A stretch of DNA of 64,000 nt, from positions 2,224,501 through 2,288,500 of the forward strand of contig NZ_LR134310.1 in the NCBI RefSeq assembly GCF_900636745.1, given 5' to 3'. This document shows, in pieces, positions 27,404-36,185 of this stretch. Made by a program: the position numbers and the translations under genes. The notes beneath the pieces were generated by a model that saw only the letters and a program-made list of their open reading frames with translations, did no database searches and had not been told where the DNA came from. Every line of letters begins with the position of its first letter. Position 1 is the stretch's first letter. Source of the DNA: Actinobacillus equuli (GTDB lineage Bacteria; Pseudomonadota; Gammaproteobacteria; Enterobacterales; Pasteurellaceae).

Positions 27404-28249
27404 CTAGAATTTATAAATCATATTATCTTCGTACTTGCCCGTATAGCTTGCTGATACATGCACAACTATACGTTTATACTCATCAAACGCTTGCCAGTTA
27501 TTCCATTTATCCTCAATCGCTGTATCAATAAAGCGTATAAACTCCGACTTTGTTGAGCTAAAGAAAATATAAGGTGGTCGAGTCAAATTGACTAGCCTTA
27601 AGAAATCAACCAAATCAAAGTAATTTTTTTGCTTATAGCTCTCCTGACGAGTACATAAGTATGGCGGATCAAGCAATAGTAATACATTTGTCTTATTTGC
27701 AAACTTGGGGATTAGAGTGTGAAACGACTCGCTCATAATCTCTAAGCCATCTAAATAGCCGGTGGCTTGCGGATAATCAGTCATGCGTACACAATTATAG
27801 AACTCCTTAGCATATAACTCATCAAAGCTACCTATCTGCTGACCTGAAAATAACAACCAAGTTGCAAGACAATTTAAATCTTTATAACCTTTGAACTGAT
27901 TGATTTCATTGATTATTTTAGCTTTCAATTCCTTGCTAAGGCGACTATTTTTTGGTATAATATCTACGCATATATTATAGATAATACGTCTTAAAGCATT
28001 GATGTCATCAATATGTTTCAAGCGGTCTGAGTAACCGTCAAAGTCATTATAAATAACCGTCGCATTTGGTTTGACACGTTTAGCTGTATGACTTAATAAG
28101 CCACTGCCTCCGAACACATCAACGATAATCCAGTCTTTACCATCCCCGTCAATATGTTGATTCAAAACGCTTTCAACTTGTTTTAAAAACATCCGCTTTT
28201 GACCAATAAAAGGAAGAGGAGCTTGTTTAAAGTGAGTCTGATTTGCCAT
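27404..28249 (-). CDS. N6-adenine DNA methyltransferase (D12 class) in the mom position
   Basis: 281-aa D12-type enzyme: AdoMet motif region PFIGQKR (13-19), DVFGGSG (44-50) and catalytic DPPY (194-197). Mu-like prophages of Haemophilus carry relatives at this right-end locus (Hin1523, Hia5) that methylate adenine with little sequence specificity, in place of the Mu Mom modification. Located just downstream of a Com homologue, as mom is in Mu, so it likely protects late-phase phage DNA from host restriction. Specificity of this protein is inference. Confidence 0.88.
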   Translation of the reverse strand: MANQTHFKQAPLPFIGQKRMFLKQVESVLNQHIDGDGKDWIIVDVFGGSGLLSHTAKRVKPNATVIYNDFDGYSDRLKHIDDINALRRIIYNICVDIIPKNSRLSKELKAKIINEINQFKGYKDLNCLATWLLFSGQQIGSFDELYAKEFYNCVRMTDYPQATGYLDGLEIMSESFHTLIPKFANKTNVLLLLDPPYLCTRQESYKQKNYFDLVDFLRLVNLTRPPYIFFSSTKSEFIRFIDTAIEDKWNNWQAFDEYKRIVVHVSASYTGKYEDNMIYKF

Positions 28250-28270
28250 AGTTTAAGTCCTTATATCTAT

Positions 28271-28300
28271 GGCGTTCCGGCACTCTTGGCGCTCCGACAC
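28271..28300 (-). promoter_or_regulatory. Tandem 13-mers in the com-methylase intergenic leader
   Basis: GGCGTTCCGGCAC (28271-28283) and GGCGCTCCGACAC (28288-28300) are direct repeats with two differences and a 17-bp period, between the com stop and the methylase ATG. In Mu, Com binds the mom leader RNA to free its ribosome site, so this is a candidate Com target. Confidence 0.5.
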
Positions 28301-28312
28301 TCAAATCAAAAT

Positions 28313-28426
28313 TTAGTATTTATTAATTGTTTTACAGCGCACACACTTGATTTCAAGTGTGATTGCTATGCCGATGGCTAGCAATTTATTGCAGCATTGA
28401 CATCTGATTTCTGTTTTATTTTGCAT
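28313..28426 (-). CDS. com: Com-like zinc-finger translational activator
   Basis: 37 aa: MQNKTEIRCQCCNKLLAIG, then ITLEIKCVRCKTINKY. Mu Com is a short zinc protein with the same layout, basic N-terminus, IRCxxCNKLL, about 15 residues, then IKCxRCK. The zinc pairs here are C9/C12 (or C11) and C28/C31. It is 63 bases upstream of the methylase gene in the same direction. In Mu, Com unfolds the mom mRNA leader. The ribosome site is weak. It lacks the longer C-terminal tail of Mu Com. Confidence 0.75.
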   Translation of the reverse strand: MQNKTEIRCQCCNKLLAIGIAITLEIKCVRCKTINKY

Positions 28427-28523
28427 TGTTACATTTCGCAGTTTTACTGATTTATGTTATTCTGCAATAGCCCTCGAACAAGGGTATAGCAGCCGTTCAA
28501 TGCAAGTTTGGTTTGCGTTGAGC

Positions 28524-28557
28524 CGAGGTAAGTGATGTTGCAGCATAGCTTACCTCG
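28524..28557. promoter_or_regulatory. Hairpin upstream of com (Pmom-equivalent region)
   Basis: CGAGGTAAG (28524-28532) and CTTACCTCG (28549-28557) form a perfect 9-bp stem with a 16-nt loop, just after the gene ending at 28566 and before com. No T run follows, so it may be a processing or regulatory structure rather than a terminator. The com-methylase promoter should lie in 28430-28520. Confidence 0.45.
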
Positions 28558-28565
28558 CTATATTT

Positions 28566-28829
28566 TTAGAGTTTGCTAAACTCTGGCGGATATTGCTTAC
28601 GATTTAGTTCGCTTTTGTATGCGGTTTCGCAATGTTTTTCGTCGAGAAATAAACTATTTACGAACTTATACCAAAAGCGCCAGCGTTTTTTGGGTTCTTT
28701 TTCCAATACTGCTCCACGATAGCAACGACTGCTAAATGTTTCGTCCGCAGCGCCGCAAGTCAGTGCATTTGCCAACTGGTCGATAGCAATTAGTACATGA
28801 TAACACCAGTTTTTAAATTTACTTTTCAT
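28566..28829 (-). CDS. Conserved small phage protein next to tail-fibre genes
   Basis: 87 aa: WCYHVLIAIDQLANALTCG then ADETFSSRCYRGAV and FVNSLFLDEKHCETAY. This pattern (DQLANAL, ETFSSR, HC) is shared by short proteins near lysis or fibre genes in many prophages; no function is known. It overlaps the fibre-assembly gene by 11 bases. Confidence 0.65.
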   Translation of the reverse strand: MKSKFKNWCYHVLIAIDQLANALTCGAADETFSSRCYRGAVLEKEPKKRWRFWYKFVNSLFLDEKHCETAYKSELNRKQYPPEFSKL

Positions 28830-29454
28830 CTTGTTGCTCCTTTATGTAGTCTTCATAAGTTTTTGTCCAGCCTGTTGAGTAATCGTACTCTTCGGGATTA
28901 TCTGTGTGTTCAAGTGCCATTTTATGTACTAACGCATTTTGCACATTAGCAGTTTTGTCTTGCATGATTTTAGCAATTACTGCAGTAAGTTCTGACTTGC
29001 CAAAATTCGGCATGACTGAATTGTCGGCGCAAATCCAAGCTGTTTTTGTGTCACCAATTAAATCAATGCTTGCTTTAAATCCAAGCAAGTTTTGATATGC
29101 GGGCTCGTTATTATCAAACCACTTGCCGAGCGACTCGACGTAAACGCCAGTGCTATTTTTCTTGTCTCGCAACGCATTGATTTTATCTCTTACTTTTGAA
29201 ATTTCTTCTGCTTTTTTAGCTGCTTTTTGTTCTTTATTAATCTCCCATTGTATGCCGTTAAGTGTGTGATACGGACTTGGTCTTGGATCAATTAACACCG
29301 GATAACCATTATTATTTGTTATGATCTGCTTACCACTAGCTTGACCTTCAATTAGTAAAATATAATCATCGTTTTTAACGATAACAGCTCCATCCGGCAC
29401 AAAACCACCGTTGTCACTTTGATAAAAACCACCATCTTTAAAGTAAATTGTCAT
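28819..29454 (-). CDS. Tail fibre assembly chaperone (Mu gpU-like)
   Basis: 211 aa from ATG 29454, which overlaps the fibre stop as TAATG. N-terminus MTIYFKDGGFYQSDNGGFVP and the DUF4376-type region (about 105-200, with NNEPAYQNLLGFKAS) are typical of Pasteurellaceae fibre-assembly proteins. It should help the adjacent fibre trimerise or attach. A longer frame to 29493 overlaps the fibre gene and lacks a ribosome site. Confidence 0.8.
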   Translation of the reverse strand: MTIYFKDGGFYQSDNGGFVPDGAVIVKNDDYILLIEGQASGKQIITNNNGYPVLIDPRPSPYHTLNGIQWEINKEQKAAKKAEEISKVRDKINALRDKKNSTGVYVESLGKWFDNNEPAYQNLLGFKASIDLIGDTKTAWICADNSVMPNFGKSELTAVIAKIMQDKTANVQNALVHKMALEHTDNPEEYDYSTGWTKTYEDYIKEQQDEK

Positions 29455-30887
29455 TATTTCCACCGTCCTATCGCTAAAAATTGCACGCGACACTTGCCCT
29501 GATTTATAGCGTGTCGTTCGTAGAATATGTAACTCACGCTAGTTGCATTACTCTTACTCAGTATGTTTGCTGATGCTATTGTATCTGTTGTTGCAGATGT
29601 CGTTATTTTTTCAAAAAGCAACGGTGACGCAACAAACGCTACAGCCCAACTGAATGTTCTCTCCGCCCAATTCGTTAAATCATTTATTTCATATACGTGA
29701 GTCTGTATCATCGTCCCGTCGGGGTATTTACGCACTTCGAAATTGCCGATCTTTTGGTAAATCACATCCACTCCCAACCACGTCCTCACGGCTGCCGGAT
29801 TATCACAATAACGAGTATAATTATCTCCTGTATTATTAATTCTAAAAGCAATTGCCCCACTCATTGTGTTTTGGTTTTGGTAAGTGGATCGAAATAAGCG
29901 ACCATTTACATCCCCTGAACCATCTCTCCTTACCAATTGGTTGGGTGTTGCATCTCTATCTGCGTCAACATCTAAAATAATAGTGCCATTTTTAGCGGGC
30001 AAATATTGTTCAAACCCCTTACCGTCAGAATTTGTCCAGAATTTCCATTTTCTGTCTGGTAAAGCTTCGAATCTCGAAGACCAGCTTCCGTTAGAATCAC
30101 TGCGAGTAATATCTAATCCACCGTAAGCTCCGCTATCGACTTGTACCCCGATATATCTTTTACGATATTTCAAAGTGTTGCCAGTTTCTGTGAGTGGATT
30201 GTCTCTGATATCCGCAAAATCAGCTCCGTCGATTCGGCGCCATACTGGCTCTGCATTGTTTCCGGCAAAAGTTGACTGTACCCACACTCCGTGGTTAACA
30301 GTTTTGTGAGAATGAGGGATATACAACATTGCGTTTCCGCTTGACGCGCTAAATGCTATTCCCGAACCATAATTGTATATATTGCCCAGCCCCGTGACAT
30401 TTGCATTTCTGCCCGCAATCCCGAAAACTGTGTTTTGCCCAAGTAAACCATTTAAGTTCTTGTTTTGATTTGTACTATCGACTTTGTAAGCTTTCTCAGC
30501 AATATTTTTTGCTTCAACTCCTTTATCATAAGCTGCTTTAACAGCATTACTTGTCGCAACAGTGTCAGCACTATTGCTGTTGATTGCATTTGATTTCTTG
30601 CTGTTAGGGATGTAGTTGTCAAAATTACGAGTATTAGACTGCACCTTAAGATTAATATTATTGCAATATGCCTTAATTGCTTCTGCAACTTGGTTTTGTC
30701 GTTGCCCATCTGGTTGCAAATTGCCAAGCAGTAATACATTGCGTAGCTCCTCATATACATCTTGCATACGGTCTTGTACACCATTGAGCCACTCTGCGGT
30801 TACAATTGTACCAAGCGTGCCGGTGTTAGGGTTGCCATCAATAAAACGGCCGTTATTTGAGTTAATATTAGCTAATTTATTTTTCAT
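29454..30887 (-). CDS. Tail fibre protein (Mu gpS-like)
   Basis: 477 aa from ATG 30887. N-terminal attachment region FIDGNPNTGTLGTIVTAEWL followed by a repetitive shaft with several Asn/Ser-rich turns, and a C-terminal domain containing QKIGNFEVRKYPDGTMIQTH. It should set host receptor specificity. Only one fibre/assembly pair is present and no gin recombinase, so the Mu-type fibre switch is absent. The frame continues to a TTG at 30917, judged unlikely. Confidence 0.85.
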   Translation of the reverse strand: MKNKLANINSNNGRFIDGNPNTGTLGTIVTAEWLNGVQDRMQDVYEELRNVLLLGNLQPDGQRQNQVAEAIKAYCNNINLKVQSNTRNFDNYIPNSKKSNAINSNSADTVATSNAVKAAYDKGVEAKNIAEKAYKVDSTNQNKNLNGLLGQNTVFGIAGRNANVTGLGNIYNYGSGIAFSASSGNAMLYIPHSHKTVNHGVWVQSTFAGNNAEPVWRRIDGADFADIRDNPLTETGNTLKYRKRYIGVQVDSGAYGGLDITRSDSNGSWSSRFEALPDRKWKFWTNSDGKGFEQYLPAKNGTIILDVDADRDATPNQLVRRDGSGDVNGRLFRSTYQNQNTMSGAIAFRINNTGDNYTRYCDNPAAVRTWLGVDVIYQKIGNFEVRKYPDGTMIQTHVYEINDLTNWAERTFSWAVAFVASPLLFEKITTSATTDTIASANILSKSNATSVSYIFYERHAINQGKCRVQFLAIGRWK

Positions 30888-30903
30888 TTTTTTGGTCTCG
30901 GTA

Positions 30904-31488
30904 TTATTTATAGGCAAAATAACAATAGGTATGAGCCGGCTTTAAGTCCTTAAAAAACTCCTCTAAAATTCGGTCGCCAAAATCAGTTAAGCGATCACCA
31001 GCCATAGATTGCCCGGCACGAAATCGGGTGATATTGTCATCAGCATTTTTAACATCGACTCGCCACATATAGCTCAAAACCTCCGGAGGGGAATTCTGAA
31101 TGGGTATATCGCCAGCGTTAGGTAAATCATTAGCTAAATGAGAGAACTCCTTAATCTCAATTTTGTAACCAATAGACTCGGCAAGTTGGATAAAATAAGG
31201 GATAGACAAGCCACCCACGGCATTAAGCTGGATAATTACCCGCTTAACTCTGTCGCTATAGGATTTGCTTAAATCGGTTGCAATCCCACATACACGCTCC
31301 CAATCGGCTAACATTGTGCGAGAAGTGTTAGGCTCAATTGCTGCTAACATTTGCTCGGCACTAGCCTGCAAACGGTCAAAACAACGACCATCTACCTCGC
31401 ATTGCACGATAAATTGCTCGCCGTTAATATCATAGGAGACCGGAGGATAGAGCTTTTTTAAAATCTCGGCGTGATATAACTCCGGCAT
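30904..31488 (-). CDS. Baseplate wedge protein, Mu gp48-like (YmfQ/DUF2313)
   Basis: 194 aa with YHAEILKKLYPPVSYD at the start and the helical region ML(A)AIEPNTSRTMLADWERV, characteristic of DUF2313. It follows gp47 with a one-base overlap. Structural part of the tail baseplate. Confidence 0.85.
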   Translation of the reverse strand: MPELYHAEILKKLYPPVSYDINGEQFIVQCEVDGRCFDRLQASAEQMLAAIEPNTSRTMLADWERVCGIATDLSKSYSDRVKRVIIQLNAVGGLSIPYFIQLAESIGYKIEIKEFSHLANDLPNAGDIPIQNSPPEVLSYMWRVDVKNADDNITRFRAGQSMAGDRLTDFGDRILEEFFKDLKPAHTYCYFAYK

Positions 31489-32549
31489 TATCTCATCTCC
31501 TCAACACTTACCGTGCCAAGCCTAAACCATTCCACATTTTGCGATAAATCTGCTTGTAAATTAGTAAGAGGTGAGGTAATTTTGCGATCAACCACACCGA
31601 TTAAATCACTCACAATCGCCTCGCATTGAGAGACAATCACGCTATCAGCAGGGGCTAATTGGTTAAAATAATCCCCTAGAGCGGTTTTAATTTCTGCCGT
31701 TATCGCACTTAAACTCACGCCACTTAGCTTAACTTGGATGTTAAAATTAATCCGTCTGGCGGTTGGCTTAATGACTTTTGCCTCTTTGGCGGTAACAGGG
31801 CGGACTTCATCAATATAGGCTTGCACCTTATTGACTGTCTCATCACTCGGTAAATCATTATTACTGGTAATCACAATATCAACTGTGCCTAAACCACGGC
31901 GGAGTGGGTAAACAAAAGCAGCCTCAACACCGTCAACGTCTAAAGCCCACTCTTTGTAGTCGTAGCGATTGCCTCCGGCAGGTGGTCTGCGAATACGATT
32001 AAGCAAACGCTCAAGTAGAGAGCTATCACTCTCCGCATCAGTACCGCCGACAATTTCACGCAATATACAGGCAGTTTTTACGCCTACCGGTGCTGCGGTA
32101 AAATTAGCCGGTGTAGAGGCAATAATATTTTGATTTGCCCCCATACTAAGCGACCGGACTCTTAAAACAACGGACGAATCACCAATCGTCCCAGCCTCAA
32201 TCACCTCGTAAAATCGCCCGTCTGCGGTCACCACCTGCTTACCAGCCTCAATATGAGAGCCTGTGTTACCAAACACCTCCAATCCTAAACCGCTGGCATA
32301 GGTGGCGTTACGCCGTTTAATGCCACGCAAACTAGCGTGTTTTTCTAAAAATTCACTATCTGCTGTATCTGGGAAAAATTGCTTAATTGCCCATTTTTGA
32401 TGAGCGTACACACCTTCTGCTACCGCAGCTAAACTGCTGGCACGAGCATAATTATCTGAATCAACAGCAATATCTGCTGTCGGCTCAAGCGAGGTAATAT
32501 CTCGCAAAATATTGTCTCGAATCTCATCTAAAGTGGGAGTAATAAACAT
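31488..32549 (-). CDS. Baseplate J-like protein (Mu gp47)
   Basis: 353 aa. Baseplate_J signature region with GNTGSHIEAGKQVVTADGRF and VVLRVRSLSMGANQNI, then IVGGTDAESDSSLLERLLNR and RRPPAGGNRYDYKEWA. Forms the baseplate wedge with gp46 and gp48. Confidence 0.92.
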   Translation of the reverse strand: MFITPTLDEIRDNILRDITSLEPTADIAVDSDNYARASSLAAVAEGVYAHQKWAIKQFFPDTADSEFLEKHASLRGIKRRNATYASGLGLEVFGNTGSHIEAGKQVVTADGRFYEVIEAGTIGDSSVVLRVRSLSMGANQNIIASTPANFTAAPVGVKTACILREIVGGTDAESDSSLLERLLNRIRRPPAGGNRYDYKEWALDVDGVEAAFVYPLRRGLGTVDIVITSNNDLPSDETVNKVQAYIDEVRPVTAKEAKVIKPTARRINFNIQVKLSGVSLSAITAEIKTALGDYFNQLAPADSVIVSQCEAIVSDLIGVVDRKITSPLTNLQADLSQNVEWFRLGTVSVEEMR

Positions 32550-32551
32550 TT

Positions 32552-32902
32552 TTAAATCACTTTTACGCTATGTTTAAATTGATAGGTTTTGCCACGATTA
32601 TCCGTGACTTGGATATTAAGATTTAACGAGCCATCTTTCGGATGCTCATGTGTAACCACAATACTTTTCGCCCGTCCGTCATCAGTAATCGGCTGCAATG
32701 CTTCCTCGGCGTACTGCTGGGCTAACAGCGCCACACGGCTTAAATCTTTCTCACGTTGAATAAGATGGAGCAGAGAACCTACACGCCCATCTGCCCACCA
32801 CGAGCCTTTAGGGGTTGTTAATCTGATATACACAGCATTTTGGAGTGTATCTATTTTTTCACTTGTATAGTCCCGAGTGAGCGGGCTGATTTCTCTGTCC
32901 AT
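32552..32902 (-). CDS. Baseplate protein gp46-like (gpW/gp25 family)
   Basis: 116 aa, MDREISPLTRDYTSEKIDTL, with TTPKGSWWADGRVGSLLHLI, the GP46 family pattern. Located two bases from gp47. Part of the wedge around the tail hub. Confidence 0.85.
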   Translation of the reverse strand: MDREISPLTRDYTSEKIDTLQNAVYIRLTTPKGSWWADGRVGSLLHLIQREKDLSRVALLAQQYAEEALQPITDDGRAKSIVVTHEHPKDGSLNLNIQVTDNRGKTYQFKHSVKVI

Positions 32903-32960
32903 ATTGCTATGTTACAGAGATTTAAATAAGGATTGAGGGGGAGGGAGTTCAACAAGAGGT

Positions 32961-32996
32961 AAGCGGTCAATTAGTTTTATAAAATCAACCGCTTAT
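32961..32996. repeat. Uptake-signal-like dyad inside the Mu-like tail operon
   Basis: TAAGCGGTCAATTAG faces AATCAACCGCTTATA in the 98-base gap between gp46 and gp45. It uses the host uptake-signal core, suggesting long residence in this clade. Confidence 0.55.
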
Positions 32997-33000
32997 AAGA

Positions 33001-33663
33001 TTAAATTGGCTGAGATGTTGGTTTACCGTCGCCTTGTTCATTATGTGCGTGAGAGCGGAGTGATGTGCCGTTAGCATTGACATCGCCGTCAGTAGTAAAA
33101 TCACCTCCTGTTTGGACAACAGAACCAGTAAAGCTAGCACCATCTCCACCTTGTACGGCTAAGCCACCATTACCACTCATTTTACCTTGTGCGACAAATT
33201 GCTGGTCAGTCTCTAATTTTGGTGTAGTAAAATTGGCACTATCTGTTGCGGTTACATTATATTGTTTGCAATTAACATTAAATTTATCGCACTCAACATC
33301 TATGACCCGTCCATTTTTTAAAATGATGGTTGAGCCGCTTGAATCGTAAATAGCTGTTTCGCCACCTTTTAAATTCTTAACTCTAAAAGAGCCATTTTCG
33401 GTTGCAACAACAATGCCGTGCGTAGTTTTGCCACCAAGTGGAATAACTACCACCTGTGTACCTGCCGGTGGTACGGAGGTAAAGCCAAAATGTTGCATAA
33501 ACTCTACATCTTGAATAGTTTCGTCAGCCAAACCGGAAACTTGTACTTGCTGAATATCACTACTACTTTTAACCAAATTCAATACACCACGAAATGCCGA
33601 GCGCATACCGCTCTGAACATTTTTAGCGACATCTCTAGTCTGTTTTGCTAATTTACGCATCAT
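33001..33663 (-). CDS. Baseplate assembly protein V / spike (Mu gp45)
   Basis: 220 aa from ATG 33663, overlapping the gp44 stop as ATGA. N-terminal OB region (QVQVSGLADETIQDVEFMQH, GTQVVVIPLGGKTTHGIVVA) followed by a repetitive C-terminal needle with SGNGGLAVQGGDGASFTGS and a final SHAHNEQGDGK, whose His residues could bind metal at the spike tip as in gp45/gpV. Confidence 0.87.
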   Translation of the reverse strand: MMRKLAKQTRDVAKNVQSGMRSAFRGVLNLVKSSSDIQQVQVSGLADETIQDVEFMQHFGFTSVPPAGTQVVVIPLGGKTTHGIVVATENGSFRVKNLKGGETAIYDSSGSTIILKNGRVIDVECDKFNVNCKQYNVTATDSANFTTPKLETDQQFVAQGKMSGNGGLAVQGGDGASFTGSVVQTGGDFTTDGDVNANGTSLRSHAHNEQGDGKPTSQPI

Positions 33664-34823
33664 TTTCCCAACTCCCAAGACCCAACATATTCAACTGGCT
33701 CTTTTTTCTTACGTCCTTTTTTGGTTTTGGCTTTCGAGGCTTTATCGCCTTTCTTGCCCTTACGCTTACGAGCTTCTTCCGCTTTGGCTTGATAAGCGTC
33801 CGGAGTCCACACACCGTCCAGTTTTAAGCGTAGTTCGGTGGTTGTGCCTCCGCTGCGAGAGAGCCGGAAACGCCGCCCCATCAGAAAGAAAATGCCGTCT
33901 AAATCGTACTCCTCACACACCACGTGAATCCGTTGCCCCGCTTGCCACAGCGTGCCGTCTTTGGTTTTATGGTCAGGCACAATAATGGTGAGGCTAAACG
34001 ACTCTAACTGCCAATCTGACACCTGCTTTTTCGCCTGTTTCATCAAGGCTTCAAGGTTCTCCACATCGCCTAGTACAATAGTTTTAGGCTTATAAAGCTC
34101 CATTTCATCGTTTTTATAAACCCACTTAAAATCGTGCTTGGCATTATCAGAATCTTTGCCGTGTTTTTGAGCAAGAAAAGTTACTTCCGAATAACTTTGC
34201 GATACATCATAAGAAAGCGTAGCATCCACAAAGTTATTTTTGCGGGTATCGCCCGATTCTTTAACACAATAGAGCGTTGCTACCGGTGGTTGAGCATAAT
34301 CTGCTCCGCCCACAATCAACACACCTTTAGGGTCAAACCAACAATGCAAGCCGGCGGAGTTAGCACATCGCATAATGGCTTCCCACGCTGATTCGCCCAC
34401 ATCAATATCCACCTTACTTAAAGTCGGGTTTTTCTCGGCTTTCAGTTGTACCTCTTTAATCCCAAGCGGATTAACGATTTTCTTGACAGCATCAAGCAAA
34501 GACAAGCCTTGCACATTGGTAATCGGGGCAGAGCAATCCACCAAAATAGAGGCTTTATCACGCCCATTCAGGCTAAAACCACGCCCGCTTTTGTTAATAG
34601 TGTGGTGTGTAGTATCTACAATGCCGGTAAGTACCGTTTCACCATTGATTTTAACTACTGCCGTTTTGCCTGAATAATTGGGTAACACCTCTAAATTGCT
34701 GGATTTACCCAACTCAAAATTAAAGCTATCAGCAGGAATTAAAAAATCACTGTCAATATCATAGCTTTTCCAGTTTTTATGCTGAGAGCCATCAATCTCC
34801 ACCACAATCTCATTCTCAAACAT
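33660..34823 (-). CDS. Baseplate hub protein (Mu gp44, gpP)
   Basis: 387 aa with gp27-like hub features: PADSFNFELGKSSNLEVLP, TVLTGIVDTTHHTINKSGRG, and LSLLDAVKKIVNPLGI. The C-terminus is Lys/Arg rich. It lies between the circularisation protein and the spike, the Mu order. Confidence 0.85.
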   Translation of the reverse strand: MFENEIVVEIDGSQHKNWKSYDIDSDFLIPADSFNFELGKSSNLEVLPNYSGKTAVVKINGETVLTGIVDTTHHTINKSGRGFSLNGRDKASILVDCSAPITNVQGLSLLDAVKKIVNPLGIKEVQLKAEKNPTLSKVDIDVGESAWEAIMRCANSAGLHCWFDPKGVLIVGGADYAQPPVATLYCVKESGDTRKNNFVDATLSYDVSQSYSEVTFLAQKHGKDSDNAKHDFKWVYKNDEMELYKPKTIVLGDVENLEALMKQAKKQVSDWQLESFSLTIIVPDHKTKDGTLWQAGQRIHVVCEEYDLDGIFFLMGRRFRLSRSGGTTTELRLKLDGVWTPDAYQAKAEEARKRKGKKGDKASKAKTKKGRKKKEPVEYVGSWELGK

Positions 34824-34826
34824 TGC

Positions 34827-36185
34827 CTACTCCGAATAACAATTTAACAATGTGCCACGCTCAATAAAATTCGGTTGTCGAATTTGTGGATTAAGGCGCA
34901 ACAGCTCATCAGACCGGCTGTAGTCGCCATAAAAATGATGTGCAATCTGCTGTAATGTGCCATTAACGCTAACCTCCTTAACAATTAAAGGTGGTTTTTG
35001 ATTAATTGCCGATACAGCGATCTGCATTACCTCGTAGCTACTGTCTCGCAACGCTTCGCTTAATTCGTGTATAGCGGTATAAAGCCCGTTATTCGGCTCA
35101 TTGAAGGCAACATTATTTTGAGAGGCTTGTTGCATTGCGCGTACTAAATTAAGGCTTTTGAGCATAGCTAATCTGGCTTGCGTAGTAATATACTCAATCT
35201 CTGCCGGAGTCAGCTCCTCAGATTGCGCCTCAATAATCTGCACCGCACTTTTTGCCAGTACCGCAGAACTCATTAACTGCAATGCACAGCCCAAAACTTG
35301 CAAATCAGCGTGCTTAAATTGTGTGGATAAATAACCTTGGCTTTGTCTCTCACGCTGCTTAAAAAATTGAGCTGCTGAGCTAATCCGCTGTGTTTGCTTG
35401 GTTTCGAGTAAACGTGGGATTTTTGCAACCTCGTCAAACTCTCGTATTAAATCATTAAATGCAGATTTAACACTTAATGCCGAGCCAAAGCGGTATTTGT
35501 CTGCCGCTCTCATAAAAGCTTGAAAAAATAAACGGATTGCCTCATTGCTTTGTGGCAAAAACGAGGCTTTCGTCACCCCTAACGGCAAATCATAGAGACT
35601 ATTGTCAAAATTCAATAAGCTAAATAGCTGCTCCCCCATATAAAAAATAGCCGCCCATTGAGAGAGCAACCGCTTTTTAACATTATGAGTTGCAACGACC
35701 ATTTCCATATTTTTAGCCCACCAAGCGGTCACTTTTTCCACAAAACTTTCAATTTGCAGCAAAAACTTATCAATGCGAGAGAGCAAACTATGTTCAAATA
35801 CAAAAATCGGCTGCATTTCTGTTGCTTCGGCAAAATTAAGATCAATCGAAACATAATTCACATTTTCGGCATCGTGCCTGAGGTTTGCCGATAGCAACAT
35901 CATATTTGGCATACGTCCACGCACAGGGTGGACTAACACACCAGCCCCACGTTTTTGTACTACCGCTAAAAAGGCTTTATAATCCGCATAATAGCCATCT
36001 CCATAGAGTATTGCCTGCAAGCGAATAGTTTGCTGATTTAATCCCATATCCTCAAGATCTGCTCCATTTACAAATGGATAAGAATGAGGCACAACAGCTC
36101 GTTCGAAATTATCATCTACGGCTAGCACATCAAAATTCACGCCTTTAAAACTTGCTTGCTGAATCGGCATTGTCCAACCACTCAT
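34827..36185 (-). CDS. Tail/DNA circularisation protein (Mu gp43, gpN)
   Basis: 452 aa with the DNA_circ_N N-terminus: QQASFKGVNFDVLAVDDNFE and YPFVNGADLEDMGLNQQ. The C-terminal part holds a LysM-like segment VNGTLQQIAHHFYGDYSRSD. In Mu this is a baseplate/tail component; the family name comes from an ejection-linked role. Confidence 0.85.
   Translation of the reverse strand: MSGWTMPIQQASFKGVNFDVLAVDDNFERAVVPHSYPFVNGADLEDMGLNQQTIRLQAILYGDGYYADYKAFLAVVQKRGAGVLVHPVRGRMPNMMLLSANLRHDAENVNYVSIDLNFAEATEMQPIFVFEHSLLSRIDKFLLQIESFVEKVTAWWAKNMEMVVATHNVKKRLLSQWAAIFYMGEQLFSLLNFDNSLYDLPLGVTKASFLPQSNEAIRLFFQAFMRAADKYRFGSALSVKSAFNDLIREFDEVAKIPRLLETKQTQRISSAAQFFKQRERQSQGYLSTQFKHADLQVLGCALQLMSSAVLAKSAVQIIEAQSEELTPAEIEYITTQARLAMLKSLNLVRAMQQASQNNVAFNEPNNGLYTAIHELSEALRDSSYEVMQIAVSAINQKPPLIVKEVSVNGTLQQIAHHFYGDYSRSDELLRLNPQIRQPNFIERGTLLNCYSE

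Noticed and set aside
27404-28249. Methylase as part of a restriction-modification system
   Set aside because: No endonuclease gene nearby; position beside com at the Mu right end explains it better as phage self-modification.
28199-28381. 60-codon plus-strand frame across the methylase start and com
   Set aside because: Overlaps the Com gene on the other strand, which has a recognisable zinc-finger pattern.
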